39,789 nucleotides of DNA from Thermoplasmatota archaeon (GCA_029762535.1 JARVGK010000004.1:82314-122102), one strand, 5' to 3'. Shown: positions 1-9,798, counted from the stretch's first letter. The notes: a model not told the origin generated them from the sequence alone. Numbers and translations: made by a program.

Positions 1-17
1 AAGCTCTGCTTCCAGTT

Positions 18-530
18 ATGGCGACCGATCAAAGAAGCAACATTTCATTTAGATCGAACCAATATCCTGCTATAAGGATCACCATGCTGTTGAGGAATAG
101 GAGCTTGCTACGCAACCGCATCCTTTACGGGATCGTCCTTACGGCATGGATCTCCCTCTTCGCGTTCCCCCTGCTTATATTCCAGGTCAGGAGGGTCCCG
201 TTCATAGCCCTCGAGGTCCTGCTCCTTTCCTTACTCGTTACCTTCACCTTAAGGCATTTTCTCAAGATGCCCAGGGCATTGGAGATCACCGACGCCCTCC
301 TCATCGTTCACCTTCCCCACAGGAGCATCGACATAGATCCTGAGGGGATCCTCGATATCAGATACGACAGGAAGGACCGCAAGCTGAGGATAGTTTCGGC
401 GGATTCCATTCATAGATTCGGGGACCTACGTCTGGATCCGGAGGATGAAGAGGCTCTCAAGGGGATCATGCCATTCCGCAGGCCTTTGGGCGGGAGAAGG
501 GGCTATTCTAGAATGACCAAAAAATTCTAG
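18..530 (+). CDS. Small two-TM membrane protein with PH-like C-terminal domain
   Basis: I do not recognise a named family. The 170-residue product has an Arg-rich N-terminus, two adjacent hydrophobic segments (about residues 36-56 and 60-80), and a soluble C-terminal part of about 80 residues rich in alternating beta-type stretches. Two helices followed by such a domain resembles bacterial-type PH-domain membrane proteins, but that is fold-level inference. The start is unsure: ATG at 18 gives the longest form, and ATG at 84 would still keep both membrane segments. The gene begins so close to the window edge that its promoter cannot be judged. The metal transporter gene follows on the same strand 52 nt downstream but has its own TATA-like box, so cotranscription is not required. 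Confidence 0.6.
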   Translation: MATDQRSNISFRSNQYPAIRITMLLRNRSLLRNRILYGIVLTAWISLFAFPLLIFQVRRVPFIALEVLLLSLLVTFTLRHFLKMPRALEITDALLIVHLPHRSIDIDPEGILDIRYDRKDRKLRIVSADSIHRFGDLRLDPEDEEALKGIMPFRRPLGGRRGYSRMTKKF

Positions 531-552
531 GCCCATCGGGAAAAAACATACA

Positions 553-560
553 GATAAATC
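553..560 (+). promoter_or_regulatory. TATA-like box for the CDF transporter
   Basis: GATAAATC is centred about 27 nt upstream of the GTG at 583, and no SD lies between them. This spacing predicts a transcript that starts at or next to the start codon (leaderless). Confidence 0.4.
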
Positions 561-582
561 CCACTTCGAACTACACAGCAGC

Positions 583-1524
583 GTGAAGGAAAAGGATGAT
601 CACGATCACGCCTCATGCGATTCGGCAACGAGGTCCCAAGACGCGGGCAGGGTAACCTGGGTTGGCTTGTTTCTCAACCTGTTCCTCACATTCTTCAAGT
701 TCGCCTCGGGGATCCTCGGCCGGTCGGGGGCTATGACCGCTGACGCGGTCCACTCGGCATCGGACCTCATCACGGATGCGGCCGTGATCATAGGGTTCAA
801 GCAGGTCGGAAAGCCCCCTGACGACTGTCACGACTACGGGCACGGCAAGTACGAGACCTTCATAACGCTGTTCGTTGGGGCAATGCTGGCTTTGGCGGGA
901 GCACTGATAATATTCGAGGCCGGGGGAAAGATACTCTCCGCGATCTCCGGGGAGATCCTTGGGATCCCCAGGCCCATAGCCCTTATCGCAGCGATAGTTT
1001 CACTGGTACTCAAGGAGGCAATGTACCATTACACCGTACACGTGGGAAAGAGGATAGGCTCCGATGCGATAATCGCCAATGCATGGCATCACCGTACGGA
1101 TGCTCTGACATCGGTCGCCGCGCTCTTCGGTATATCCATATCCATACTTTTCAAAGGCCGATTTGCCATATTCGACCCCATTGCCGCTTTGTTCGTCGGG
1201 ATATTCATCATCGTCGTATCGGTAAGGTTCATCAAAAGCAGTACGAGCGAGCTGTTGGAGGCGTCCCTCGACAACGAGACCAAGGAGCGGATCGTGTCAT
1301 TGATCCTATCCGTACCCGGTATAGAGAACCCACACAGCCTCAAGACCAGAAGGATAGGTAAAGGGATCGCCATAGACGTGCACGTCTGCGTCAGCCCGGG
1401 AATGACGGTAGAACTCGCGCACAGCATGACAAAGGACATCGAGAAGGTATTGAAGAAAGAGTTCGGAACCGACACTTACGTTATCGTCCACGTCTGTCCC
1501 ATGGGTCAGGAGCATTCACCCTGA
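583..1524 (+). CDS. Cation diffusion facilitator (CDF) family metal efflux transporter
   Basis: A proton- or ion-coupled exporter of divalent metal (Zn, Fe or Mn type) in the cytoplasmic membrane. The 313-residue length is normal for the family. The two metal-site motifs are intact: HxxxD in TM2 (H57, D61, in DAVHSASD) and HxxxD in TM5 (H169, D173, in HHRTD). The loop motif DYGHGKYE lies at 84-91. The last 90 residues form the usual cytoplasmic domain with conserved His residues (VHVCVSPG, VIVHVCP). The N-terminus is His/Asp-rich (DDHDH) and could bind metal. The start is GTG without an SD but with a TATA-like box about 27 nt upstream, suggesting leaderless translation. The 3' end overlaps the convergent neighbour by 19 nt. 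An all-HD site is often linked to Zn, but substrate cannot be fixed from sequence alone. Confidence 0.93.
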   Translation: MKEKDDHDHASCDSATRSQDAGRVTWVGLFLNLFLTFFKFASGILGRSGAMTADAVHSASDLITDAAVIIGFKQVGKPPDDCHDYGHGKYETFITLFVGAMLALAGALIIFEAGGKILSAISGEILGIPRPIALIAAIVSLVLKEAMYHYTVHVGKRIGSDAIIANAWHHRTDALTSVAALFGISISILFKGRFAIFDPIAALFVGIFIIVVSVRFIKSSTSELLEASLDNETKERIVSLILSVPGIENPHSLKTRRIGKGIAIDVHVCVSPGMTVELAHSMTKDIEKVLKKEFGTDTYVIVHVCPMGQEHSP

Positions 1525-1907
1525 TCGACCCTTTCCTTCTTTGACCTCTCCTTCCAGTACCTGTCCTCCTCGAGAAGGTCGACGATCAGTCTATCGAAGG
1601 ACCAGTTGACGTTCTCCGCGGTCAGGCAGCAAAAGATCGGTCTGGGCACATCGGAAGGATAACCGTCAATGAACCTGGACAGCTCATTGTCCGTAAAACC
1701 TAAAAATACCAGAACCTTGGCCCCCGTCTCATGGAAAACGCCGGAACCTCCGGAATCGAGTATCTCGGACATCGCTCTTTCCTCTAGACCCGAAGCGCTC
1801 AATACCTCGACGTTCACAGCCGTGACAGCAGAGGCGTGATCTCCAAGCGAACCCAGCCATTCCTTTCCAAATCCATGCAAGAGCATGCCCCTCATCTCAT
1901 CATCCAC
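1506..1907 (-). CDS. DUF3783-like small protein
   Basis: A 133-residue soluble protein of unknown function. The segment from about residue 63 (AKVLVFLGFTDNELSRFI) through PRPIFCCLTAENVNWSFD to the acidic LLEED resembles the DUF3783 pattern: a beta strand with GF, then a conserved N-x-W and an acidic helix. I assign this by pattern memory only. The start is decided by a strong SD: GGAGG 8 nt before a GTG at 1907, which lies 13 nt after the stop of the S8 protease gene. A longer in-frame ATG at 1961 would sit inside that gene and lacks support. It is therefore probably the last gene of the protease transcript. Its stop overlaps the convergent CDF gene by 19 nt. Confidence 0.65.
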   Translation of the reverse strand: MDDEMRGMLLHGFGKEWLGSLGDHASAVTAVNVEVLSASGLEERAMSEILDSGGSGVFHETGAKVLVFLGFTDNELSRFIDGYPSDVPRPIFCCLTAENVNWSFDRLIVDLLEEDRYWKERSKKERVDQGECS

Positions 1908-1920
1908 GATCAGATCCTCC

Positions 1921-4900
1921 CTATTCTTCGATCCAGGCCTCGTCCTCCTCCCAGTCCACATCAGAGATCTCCGGCCTTCTGTGGACGTAAACGAATAGGA
2001 GTATGGCCAAAGCCGCTAATACAATGGCGGTTGCGATGGCTATCACGATCCAGGGAAAGCCTCCGTTACCGTTACCGCTTCCGCCGTTGGAGTCCATCAC
2101 CCTGATCGTTATCGACTCTGAGCCGTTGTTACCGGAGCGGTCCGATAGGAAGGCGGTAAGGGTATAGTTTCCCGGGACCTCGAAAGTGAGATCGACCATC
2201 TTTCCCGATAGGGTCATGGTCTCGACCTCGCCCCCATCCAGGAACGCTAGCTCCCATCTCGCTTGTTCGAGATCGGGCGATGCATCGTTATCCGTAGCAT
2301 CGAGCCCGTATTGGACCTGCCTGGCGGTCCATACCTGTCTCGGTCCATCTATGGTCAGGAGTGGGGGGGTTATGTCAAGCACCATGACCCTGATCGATGC
2401 TGAACCCACGTTCTGGGCCCTGTCCGTCACGTTGAGTGTGACATTGTAATATCCCGGTTCGGGGAAGGTAACCATGAACTGCCGCCTGAACATCGTCCTG
2501 ACGAATCCCGATCCGTCATCCACCGTCCAGAAGAACGCGTCGTTGTCCTGGTCAACGAAAGGATCGTTGTCCACGTTCTCTTCCGGCATATAGGTGACGA
2601 TCGTATCCTCCTCGACGATGAGAGGCCCTACGATCCCCACGTGGGGTGTGATATGGTCAACGACCGTTATCGTCATCTCCGTCTCGTTCCTGTTTCCAGC
2701 AATATCGAGCACGGTGAGCCTTATCCTGTGCACCCCGAGGTCGTGGAACCTCAGGATCAGGACATCAGCATATGAGGAGGTCACATGTCCGCGTGGACCC
2801 CTAAACTCCCAGGATGTGTTCCCTATCCTGTTGTATTGTTGTGAGCCGCCCGGGTCGTAGGAATTGGAACTGAGCTCGTACGTGGCGTTGGTTATGTTCA
2901 CTTGAAGAGGTAGATCGCTCCCTATCACGGGGCAGGGCAGGGTCGTATCCAACAGTATGGGATACTCGAGAACCACACCCGGTGCACCGTACCTGTCGTA
3001 GGAGCGAACTATGAGTTGGTTCTCACCCTCCTCCAGATAGATGGTGAAATAGAACTTTCCATTGGCCCCTACCCGCTCGAGCGATGAAAGCTCTCCGTTG
3101 ACCCGTATCTCAACGTTACCAAGGGCCTCGGTATCGCCTGTGAAGGAATGGGAGATCTGCCTGGTTATCCTGGGGACCTCCTCAAATACCATGAGCGTTC
3201 CCGGCCCTGTGTTGTCCACAGAGAAACCGTTCAGGACCGTCCAGGGCGAGATGTTCGGCACCTCATCCATTGCCCTGAAACGGATGATCATCGATCTGGT
3301 GTCCCCCGGACCTCCTGATGCAGTGGTGGTATCCCAGTCGATGGTCCAATTCCCGGTCGAGCTACAGGCCGGAACGAACTCCCGCCCGTCGTCGGCTATG
3401 CCGTTTTGGTCGTCGTCTATGTAGTATTCGACCTCGATCATTGCAGTATCCTCGTCGGTCTCGAACTCGAGCACAGCAAGAGGTCCAAGAACATATTGCG
3501 GATCCTTTAGCCTGACATCTGGCGCTTTCGTGTCCATGGGTATGGCGCTGGCCCACGATGAATATGATGACCTGACACCTGTGAGGTTGACGCTCGCCAA
3601 TCTGAAATGGTAAAGAACGTTGTCCGACAATCCCTCGATGATCGTGAAGGTGCTCAGGGCGTGAGCATCGCCTATTCGTATCCATGCTCCTTCATCCAGA
3701 ACGGGAAGGGTGTCGGTATCGTTGATGAACACGTCGTATCGGTCCCTGTCCGTGACGTTGTCACCGTCCCAACCGAGCAGCACGGAGTTTCCGATCTCCA
3801 GTACCAGGGCCGTGAGGTTCCTCGGGAAGCGTGGCACTGACGTATCTATGCTGACGTTGACCTGAGGATATTGAAGGTCTCCAAGATAGGGGTCCCTGGC
3901 TACCAGCACGATACGGGAAACGACCCGCATATGTTCGGATATGGTGTAAAGCCCTGAGTAGTTCCCGTCGTCCTTGACCTCGTCGCGGTAATACAAGGAA
4001 CCGTCGTCCACAAGGGGCATGTCCCCGATCCCGGTTCCTTCGAGCCTCCAGAACAGCTCGGCCCCGACCTCGGACAGCACCCTGATCCTTAATCGATCGT
4101 GCAATGAGAAGACCAGGGAGAGGTCCCTGTTCGGATACATATAGGCCCTCAAGGGTCTAACGGCCGTCGCGGAGGAGTTGATGGAGAGGGAATAAGTTGG
4201 ATTGTTGTACTCCATCCTCAGAGTATCGTTGTGGCGCACGTATATCCGGCCGGGAGAGGAAGTCGTCACGTTCGATGTTCTCAGCGTCCCGGAGAACCTT
4301 CCCTCCTCCTCCTCGAAGAGGGTTACGGAGACGCCACCCGGAGTGCTCGTCGATGTGACAATGATGGAAATGGACCCGGAACCGCCTATCTCCATCGCCG
4401 TCATGCCTATGCGGATCGTATCGTCGTCCGTGGAATAATGATCCCTATCGAACCTGAGGGAGTTCTCCAGTATTCCGGTGATGTCACCGGAACCCACGAC
4501 GGCGAAATGCTGCCTGCCCCTCGGAACGACGTGGGCCCGCACCTCAAGCTTCCACCATCCGACCTCGGGGTCATTCACGGTGACGATCTCGGTCGGGTTC
4601 ACCCTGTCGGGGCTGTCGTTAGAATAGGTCAGGTCGTTACCGCAGAACACCTCGCCCGAAGGAGATGTCAACCTGAGGTCGAGATCGTTCACGAGCTGCT
4701 TTCCGGAGAAATACGCTCCCGGGTAATCGCTCCAGGCCAGGGTGAAGCGGACCTCATCGGAGGATATCACCCTGAACATCCTGGTGAGGTTCTCACCCGT
4801 CCCGAGACCGACCAGGTCCTGGTAATGGGTCATGATCCCTGTTCCTGGACTGACGGCCCCCGCCAGGTTCGCCCTGCCCCAGCCCTGATCGTTATCAGGC

Positions 4901-6600
4901 CTGGAGTTGACCTCCTTCGTAACGGGGTTCCCCCCTCCGTACTGGCCGGGCGTTAGGTCCACACCGCCGTTGATGATCGCCGCCTTCACCAGCGCGCCGG
5001 AGGCGTTAGGAGTATCCGTGTGATCCGCGAAGTACTGTCTCACCAGTGCTGCCATCCCAGCGGTGAGCGGGGTGGCCATCGATGTGCCTCCCATGTATGT
5101 ATAGTACTGATCGTATGAACCCCAGGAAGCACTGGCCCCGGGCACGGAGGATCTGGTCGAGAGTATGTTGGTCCCAGGGGATACGATCTCCGGTTTGATC
5201 CGGTCGTCGTCCGTCGGCCCTCTGGAGGAAAAGGCGGCAAGGCCCGTGGAGTCGTTCGAGACCATGTCGTTCCTGATCGGGTTGCGGGGATATCCAAAGG
5301 CGCTGCCCCATGTGCTCTGCAGACCTCCGCTGCCCCGAACGTTCTCGGACGCACCGACCGTAAGCGTGCTCTTGGCTGTCGCCGGGGGGGATACAGAGTT
5401 GGGATCTATCTTGCCGTCCCCGCCGCCCGCGTCCGTGCCGTCGTTGCCGGCCGCGTAAAGGACCAACATCTCAGGATAGTTGTACATGGTCCAGTCCACA
5501 TCGAATGAGGAAGATGTATAGGCCCCGTGGTAGTAGGATCCCTGGTAGCCCCATGAGTTGGTGTGTATCCTTGCTCCGGCGTCATACGATTCCTTGAACA
5601 GAAGGCTGAGGTTGCCCGGGATAGCTATGTTCTGATAATCGTCCATTATGGCCTGGAAGAATATTGTGGAGTTGTATGCCAAACCGCGAATGACGCCTCC
5701 GGAGCGGGTGCCATCCCCTCCCACAGAACCCGCGACATGGGTGCCGTGGCCGTGGTTGTCGTTCGGGGAGGATCCAGCCCAGTTCGAGAATATGACCCTG
5801 TTGTCAAAGTCCAGGTGGACATCGCCGCTCACGCTCCAGTTGTCCACTCCTGTGTCCAAACCGGAATCAGAGATCGCCACGATCTGGCCGGTGCCGTCAA
5901 GGCCGAGAATGTTCCTGAGAGGGTCGGCTTCCATAATGCCCGAGGCCACGTCGTTGAATAGGATGAGTAAGGGTTTGGGTTCGACCCATTTCACTCCATC
6001 GATGAGAAGAAGTCGCCATGCATCGGGGGATCCACGAACGAAAATCCTGGTGTCGCTCGCCGCATCCGTTATCCGGAAACGTTCGTTTATGGCGTCAAAG
6101 GTCCTTGGGCTGTCGTCGAAAAGCTCGACCACGAACTCTCCGGAGGGAGTTTCCTCCAAACCGTTCAGGAAGGGGACGTATTCCGGACCGGTCCTCATCC
6201 AGTACCTGAAAGGGGACGTTCCCGTCACGCCTTCAACCCTCTTCAGTTCATCAGCATGCCTGCCGTTGAGGTCCACAACGTAGGCGAAGTCAGGGAAGTA
6301 GTCGTGGACCAGGAAGCCTTTTTCAAGGAGCCGCTTCACATGGGCGTCGCCCACGGGCCCGTCGAACTGAACGATGAAGAACCTGGATCCATCCTCTAGA
6401 TGTTCGAGGCCAAGAGGGTCCCGCTCCCGGACCTCTTCCAGGGTCAGGTCTCCATACAGAGTACGCAAGACCCTCCCAGAGATCGGAACATCGGCATACG
6501 AACCATCGGAACTATCCACGGCCGGTAGTAGGGCACCCGATACGAATATAAGTATCAAGCATGCGACTATTGTCCTCTGCCAGGCGTATCCTCGAGCCAT
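1921..6600 (-). CDS. Giant secreted, membrane-anchored subtilisin-like (S8) serine protease
   Basis: A 1559-residue extracellular protease. An N-terminal signal peptide (hydrophobic about 10-27) is followed by a propeptide-like region to about 220. The S8 catalytic domain spans about 225-590 with an intact triad: D245 (ISDSGLDTG), H285 (HGHGTHVAG) and S507 (GGTSMATP), with oxyanion Asn N386 (AAGND). A jelly-roll P-type domain follows (about 600-720). Then comes a long series of Ig/fibronectin-III and PKD-like domains with many Asn-x-Ser/Thr sequons. A Gly/Asn-rich linker (SNGGSGNGNGG) leads to one TM helix (about 1516-1539) and a short acidic cytoplasmic tail, so the enzyme is held at the cell surface. 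It probably degrades external protein for uptake. ATG at 6600 is followed by a good signal peptide and has a TATA-like box about 28 nt upstream, suggesting a near-leaderless start. The DUF3783-like gene follows 13 nt downstream. Confidence 0.95.
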   Translation of the reverse strand: MARGYAWQRTIVACLILIFVSGALLPAVDSSDGSYADVPISGRVLRTLYGDLTLEEVRERDPLGLEHLEDGSRFFIVQFDGPVGDAHVKRLLEKGFLVHDYFPDFAYVVDLNGRHADELKRVEGVTGTSPFRYWMRTGPEYVPFLNGLEETPSGEFVVELFDDSPRTFDAINERFRITDAASDTRIFVRGSPDAWRLLLIDGVKWVEPKPLLILFNDVASGIMEADPLRNILGLDGTGQIVAISDSGLDTGVDNWSVSGDVHLDFDNRVIFSNWAGSSPNDNHGHGTHVAGSVGGDGTRSGGVIRGLAYNSTIFFQAIMDDYQNIAIPGNLSLLFKESYDAGARIHTNSWGYQGSYYHGAYTSSSFDVDWTMYNYPEMLVLYAAGNDGTDAGGGDGKIDPNSVSPPATAKSTLTVGASENVRGSGGLQSTWGSAFGYPRNPIRNDMVSNDSTGLAAFSSRGPTDDDRIKPEIVSPGTNILSTRSSVPGASASWGSYDQYYTYMGGTSMATPLTAGMAALVRQYFADHTDTPNASGALVKAAIINGGVDLTPGQYGGGNPVTKEVNSRPDNDQGWGRANLAGAVSPGTGIMTHYQDLVGLGTGENLTRMFRVISSDEVRFTLAWSDYPGAYFSGKQLVNDLDLRLTSPSGEVFCGNDLTYSNDSPDRVNPTEIVTVNDPEVGWWKLEVRAHVVPRGRQHFAVVGSGDITGILENSLRFDRDHYSTDDDTIRIGMTAMEIGGSGSISIIVTSTSTPGGVSVTLFEEEEGRFSGTLRTSNVTTSSPGRIYVRHNDTLRMEYNNPTYSLSINSSATAVRPLRAYMYPNRDLSLVFSLHDRLRIRVLSEVGAELFWRLEGTGIGDMPLVDDGSLYYRDEVKDDGNYSGLYTISEHMRVVSRIVLVARDPYLGDLQYPQVNVSIDTSVPRFPRNLTALVLEIGNSVLLGWDGDNVTDRDRYDVFINDTDTLPVLDEGAWIRIGDAHALSTFTIIEGLSDNVLYHFRLASVNLTGVRSSYSSWASAIPMDTKAPDVRLKDPQYVLGPLAVLEFETDEDTAMIEVEYYIDDDQNGIADDGREFVPACSSTGNWTIDWDTTTASGGPGDTRSMIIRFRAMDEVPNISPWTVLNGFSVDNTGPGTLMVFEEVPRITRQISHSFTGDTEALGNVEIRVNGELSSLERVGANGKFYFTIYLEEGENQLIVRSYDRYGAPGVVLEYPILLDTTLPCPVIGSDLPLQVNITNATYELSSNSYDPGGSQQYNRIGNTSWEFRGPRGHVTSSYADVLILRFHDLGVHRIRLTVLDIAGNRNETEMTITVVDHITPHVGIVGPLIVEEDTIVTYMPEENVDNDPFVDQDNDAFFWTVDDGSGFVRTMFRRQFMVTFPEPGYYNVTLNVTDRAQNVGSASIRVMVLDITPPLLTIDGPRQVWTARQVQYGLDATDNDASPDLEQARWELAFLDGGEVETMTLSGKMVDLTFEVPGNYTLTAFLSDRSGNNGSESITIRVMDSNGGSGNGNGGFPWIVIAIATAIVLAALAILLFVYVHRRPEISDVDWEEDEAWIEE

Positions 6601-6623
6601 TGTGCATGGTATTCTCCCACCCC

Positions 6624-6633
6624 TTTAAAAAAC
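6624..6633 (-). promoter_or_regulatory. TATA-like box for the S8 protease
   Basis: On the minus strand GTTTTTTAAA lies about 28 nt upstream of the ATG at 6600, in the 78-nt gap after pepF. No clear SD lies between them. Confidence 0.35.
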
Positions 6634-6678
6634 AGACCCCTACAATCTCGTTATTATCCATCCAAAGGCCGTTTCACT

Positions 6679-8484
6679 TCATTCTCCTGAAATAAGGCGC
6701 TCCATCTCTTCGATCGTGGGTCCGAAGCCGGATAGGGCCTCGCGTATGGGATCGGGCCTTGACAGATCGACGCCGGCGAGCATGAGGGCATCCAGAGGCG
6801 GAAGCGATCCGCCTGATCCAAGCATCGAGAGATAGCCCTCTTTGGCCTCCTCGTCTCCGGAAAGCACCTTCTCGGCTATGGACCTCGCGCAGCAGAAGCC
6901 TGTGACATATTTGTAAACGTAGAAATCGTAGTAGAAATGAGGTATCCTCGACCATTCCATCCTTATCGCGTCATCGATCACGACATCGGGGCCGTAGTAC
7001 TTGCGGTTGAGGTCCCCGTAAATGTCGCAGAGTAGGTCCGGGGTCAGTGGCTCCTCCTTTTCGGCCAGGGTGGATACGCTCTGCTCGAACTCGGCGAACA
7101 TGCACTGGCGGAAAACGGAAGTCCTCGCCTCCTCGAGCTCGTGGTTGAGCAGATAGGCCTTCTCCGCTCCCGATGTCCAGGTCCGCAGAAGATGATGCGA
7201 GAGCAGCGCTTCGTTGAAGTTCGATGCGACCTCGGCGAGCAGTATTGGATAGTCCGCCTGGATGTGGGGCTGGGATCTGTTGGCTATAAGGGAATGGAGG
7301 CTGTGGCCCATCTCGTGGGAGAGGGTGAAGAGGTCCTTGACCTTGCCCGTATAGTTCATCAATATGTAAGGAGGCCTGTCGTAGCAGCTCGAGGAATAGG
7401 CCCCTGACCTCTTCCCAACGCTTTCGATGAGATCGATGGTATTTCCCGAGAAAAGCTCGCGTGCCGGGGTTATGAGCCGATCCCCTGCGGGAGAGAGAGA
7501 ATCCATCACCAGTTCCACTGCCTGCTCGTACGGGACCTCCTTGTCCACATCGGAGACGAGCGGAACGTAGAGGTCGTACATGTGCAGCTCGTCGAGCCCC
7601 ATATTCTCCTTTCGAACCCTCATGTAACGGTGGAGTTCCGGCAGGAACTCCGAGACCGCCCCGATCACGTTCATGTACACCTCCGGCGTGACCTCGTCCG
7701 GGTCCAGGGCATATTCGAGGGCGGAGGAATATCTCCTGGCCCTGGCAAGGAAACGCCTTCCCTCCATCTCGCCGGATACGAGGCTGGCCATGGTGTTCCT
7801 CAAACCGTTGTAGACGCCGAGTAGACCTTCGAAGGCGTTCTTTCGCAGGGTTCTGTCCCGGTCCATAAGATACATCGAGTACCTGGCATGGGTGAGCGGC
7901 CTTTCGCGCGCGCTCCCATCCAAAACCTTACCGAAGGATAGATCGGCATCGTTGAGCATCCTGAAGGTCCTCGAGACCGCTCCGAGGGGTTTCTGTCCCA
8001 TTGCGAGGAGCATCTCGGATGCCCCGTCCAGGTAATGCCCCCTCATCCTCATGACCTCTCGGAGCGGAACCCGGGCGAAATCAAGCCGCTTATCATCCAT
8101 GATCCTGTCCAGGAAGCCAGGCGGGCTGGAGAGGATATCGGGCACCACAAAGGAGGACGCCTCTGACAGTCCCGCCGAGAGGGACCTCGCCCTCTCGAGC
8201 ATGTCCTGGTGCTTCCTGACATTGAGGTCCTCGTCATGCTTGAGATGCGAGTAGAGGTATATCCTCTCCATGTCCTGTTCGATCTCGTCGATGGTCCTCA
8301 GGCAACTCGCGATGTTCGAAGCATCTCCGGAGAGCCTTCCATTGAAAGCGGATATCTCTGGTATCCTCGAACGGACCTTCTCCATGTCGTTGGCCCAATC
8401 CTCATCGGAGTCGTATATCCGGGTCAGGTCCCATCTGTATTCCATCGGCACCTCGCTCCTGGCCTGCGTACGCTCCTCGATCAT
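6679..8484 (-). CDS. pepF: Oligoendopeptidase F (M3 family zinc metallopeptidase)
   Basis: A cytosolic peptidase cleaving short peptides. The chosen ATG at 8484 gives 601 residues, the usual PepF length. It overlaps the acetyltransferase stop as ATGA and has an SD (GGAGGAGAG) 7 nt upstream. A longer in-frame form from 8601 would lie wholly inside the neighbour. The zinc site is intact: HEMGH at 390-394 (ligands H390 and H394, catalytic E391) and third ligand E418 in AEVASNFNE. The N-terminal part (about 20-330) is the helical M3 lobe. The gene ends the purine operon, so its expression is probably coupled to it. It would finish the breakdown of peptides brought in by a transporter such as the OPT protein nearby. 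Confidence 0.95.
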   Translation of the reverse strand: MIEERTQARSEVPMEYRWDLTRIYDSDEDWANDMEKVRSRIPEISAFNGRLSGDASNIASCLRTIDEIEQDMERIYLYSHLKHDEDLNVRKHQDMLERARSLSAGLSEASSFVVPDILSSPPGFLDRIMDDKRLDFARVPLREVMRMRGHYLDGASEMLLAMGQKPLGAVSRTFRMLNDADLSFGKVLDGSARERPLTHARYSMYLMDRDRTLRKNAFEGLLGVYNGLRNTMASLVSGEMEGRRFLARARRYSSALEYALDPDEVTPEVYMNVIGAVSEFLPELHRYMRVRKENMGLDELHMYDLYVPLVSDVDKEVPYEQAVELVMDSLSPAGDRLITPARELFSGNTIDLIESVGKRSGAYSSSCYDRPPYILMNYTGKVKDLFTLSHEMGHSLHSLIANRSQPHIQADYPILLAEVASNFNEALLSHHLLRTWTSGAEKAYLLNHELEEARTSVFRQCMFAEFEQSVSTLAEKEEPLTPDLLCDIYGDLNRKYYGPDVVIDDAIRMEWSRIPHFYYDFYVYKYVTGFCCARSIAEKVLSGDEEAKEGYLSMLGSGGSLPPLDALMLAGVDLSRPDPIREALSGFGPTIEEMERLISGE

Positions 8485-8903
8485 CCACTCTCCTCCATCA
8501 TGTAATGGGCTATCCCTGCCTCGAAAAATGGCTCTCCGACCTTCCTGAAACCGCATCCCACGTAGAAATCGACGGCCGAGGTCTGCGAGTGTAGATAGCA
8601 TGAGCCGGACCCCATACCTCGCGACACCTCCTTCATGAAAGCGACGATGGCCCGGCCAACCCCATGTCCCCTCATTTCCTTGACCACTGCTATCCTCTCG
8701 AGCTTCGCTTTACCACTCAGCATCCTGATCCTTCCGCAGCCTATAGGCTCGCCATCGACATAGGCACCAATGTGTACTGCGTGGTCATCGTGCCCGTCGA
8801 ACTCCTCGGAGCTATCGACACCCTGCTCGATGACGAACACGCGCCTCCTGATCTCGAACAGGTCCTCGACTGAGCGATGGTCCCTGGTTATCCTGACCTC
8901 CAT
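8481..8903 (-). CDS. GNAT family N-acetyltransferase
   Basis: Acetyl-CoA-dependent N-acetyltransferase of the ElaA/YjcF-like type, 140 residues from the chosen start. The N-terminal RRRVFVIEQGVD stretch is typical of that group. The acetyl-CoA pyrophosphate loop is RGHGVGRA, just after the LERIAV strand, and the C-terminal half has the VDFYVGCGFRKVG motif. I chose ATG at 8903 because GNAT homology starts there and GGAGAAGG lies just upstream. ATG at 8963 is in frame and only 1 nt after purQ, but would add about 20 residues unlike the family. The stop overlaps the pepF start. The substrate is unknown; its place between purQ and pepF does not identify it. Confidence 0.88.
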   Translation of the reverse strand: MEVRITRDHRSVEDLFEIRRRVFVIEQGVDSSEEFDGHDDHAVHIGAYVDGEPIGCGRIRMLSGKAKLERIAVVKEMRGHGVGRAIVAFMKEVSRGMGSGSCYLHSQTSAVDFYVGCGFRKVGEPFFEAGIAHYMMEESG

Positions 8904-8964
8904 GGTCCTTCTCCGGGGAATATCCCGCAGGATCGATCCGATAAAGGGGTCCGAAGCGTCCATT

Positions 8965-9798
8965 TCAAAACCTTTTCACAACGTGATCAAGTACGGATTC
9001 GAACACGGCCCTGCCGTCGCCTTCGTCCCGGGAGATCCTCTTGCGGTACCAGTCGGGATGTGCGATCCTGTCGAACACCCTCTCCGGATGCGGCATCATC
9101 CCGAAAACGTTCCCGGTATCGTTACAAATACCGGCGATGTTGAACCTGCTGCCGTTGGGATTATAGGGGTAAGGGGCCTCGAAATCCCCCTCGGTATCGC
9201 AGTATCTGAACACGACCATGTCGGAATCGAAGAGCCTCGCGTAAGCTCTGTCCGGGTCATCCAATATCAGATTGCCCTCCGCATGCGCGACGGGTATGAG
9301 CCTGACCTCGTCCTTTTCGATCCTCGAGGTCCAGACGCAGCTGCCGCGGTTCACCATCTTCAATAGGGCCGGTCGGCACTCGAAATTGCCGGAATCGTTG
9401 GCGTGAAGGACGGCCTCCGGCCTGTCGGACATGGTCGAGGAATATCCCGGAAGAACGCCCAGCTCTACCATGATCTGGAAACCGTTGCAGAACCCTCCCA
9501 CGGGCTTGCCCTCCTCTATGAAGCGGACCAGGTCTTTTCCGACGGATGACTTGATCCTCGAGGCGAATATGGCTCCAGCCCTTATGTAGTCCCCGGCGGA
9601 GAAGCCCCCGGGCAGCATCAGTATGTCGTATTCCTCCAGGTCGCGGTAGCCCCCGCTGTCGGGCCATCTCTTCTCCAACTGCTTGATGTGGACGAACTCG
9701 GGTCTGGCGCCCAGCCTCTCGAAGGCGTCATATGTCTCCTGTTCGCAGTTTATCCCCTCCATCCTCAGGACCGCCACCCTGATATCCGAGACCTTCAC
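8965..9798 (-). CDS. purQ: Phosphoribosylformylglycinamidine synthase, glutaminase subunit PurQ
   Basis: The class I glutamine amidotransferase subunit that releases ammonia for step 4 of purine synthesis (FGAR to FGAM), working with PurL and PurS. The triad is present: nucleophile C104 in GFCNGFQ and H237/E239 in MMPHPER. The start is GTG at 9798, which overlaps the purL stop as GTGA and has GGAGG 7 nt upstream. A longer form from 9837 would run into purL without need. The 277-residue length is slightly longer than common bacterial PurQ (about 230) and similar to longer archaeal forms. Overlap with purL implies translational coupling and matched subunit supply. Confidence 0.97.
   Translation of the reverse strand: MKVSDIRVAVLRMEGINCEQETYDAFERLGARPEFVHIKQLEKRWPDSGGYRDLEEYDILMLPGGFSAGDYIRAGAIFASRIKSSVGKDLVRFIEEGKPVGGFCNGFQIMVELGVLPGYSSTMSDRPEAVLHANDSGNFECRPALLKMVNRGSCVWTSRIEKDEVRLIPVAHAEGNLILDDPDRAYARLFDSDMVVFRYCDTEGDFEAPYPYNPNGSRFNIAGICNDTGNVFGMMPHPERVFDRIAHPDWYRKRISRDEGDGRAVFESVLDHVVKRF

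Noticed and set aside
4231..4956. 241-codon plus-strand frame inside the S8 protease gene
   Set aside because: The protease domains run continuously through this region, and the frame shows no domain or start signal.
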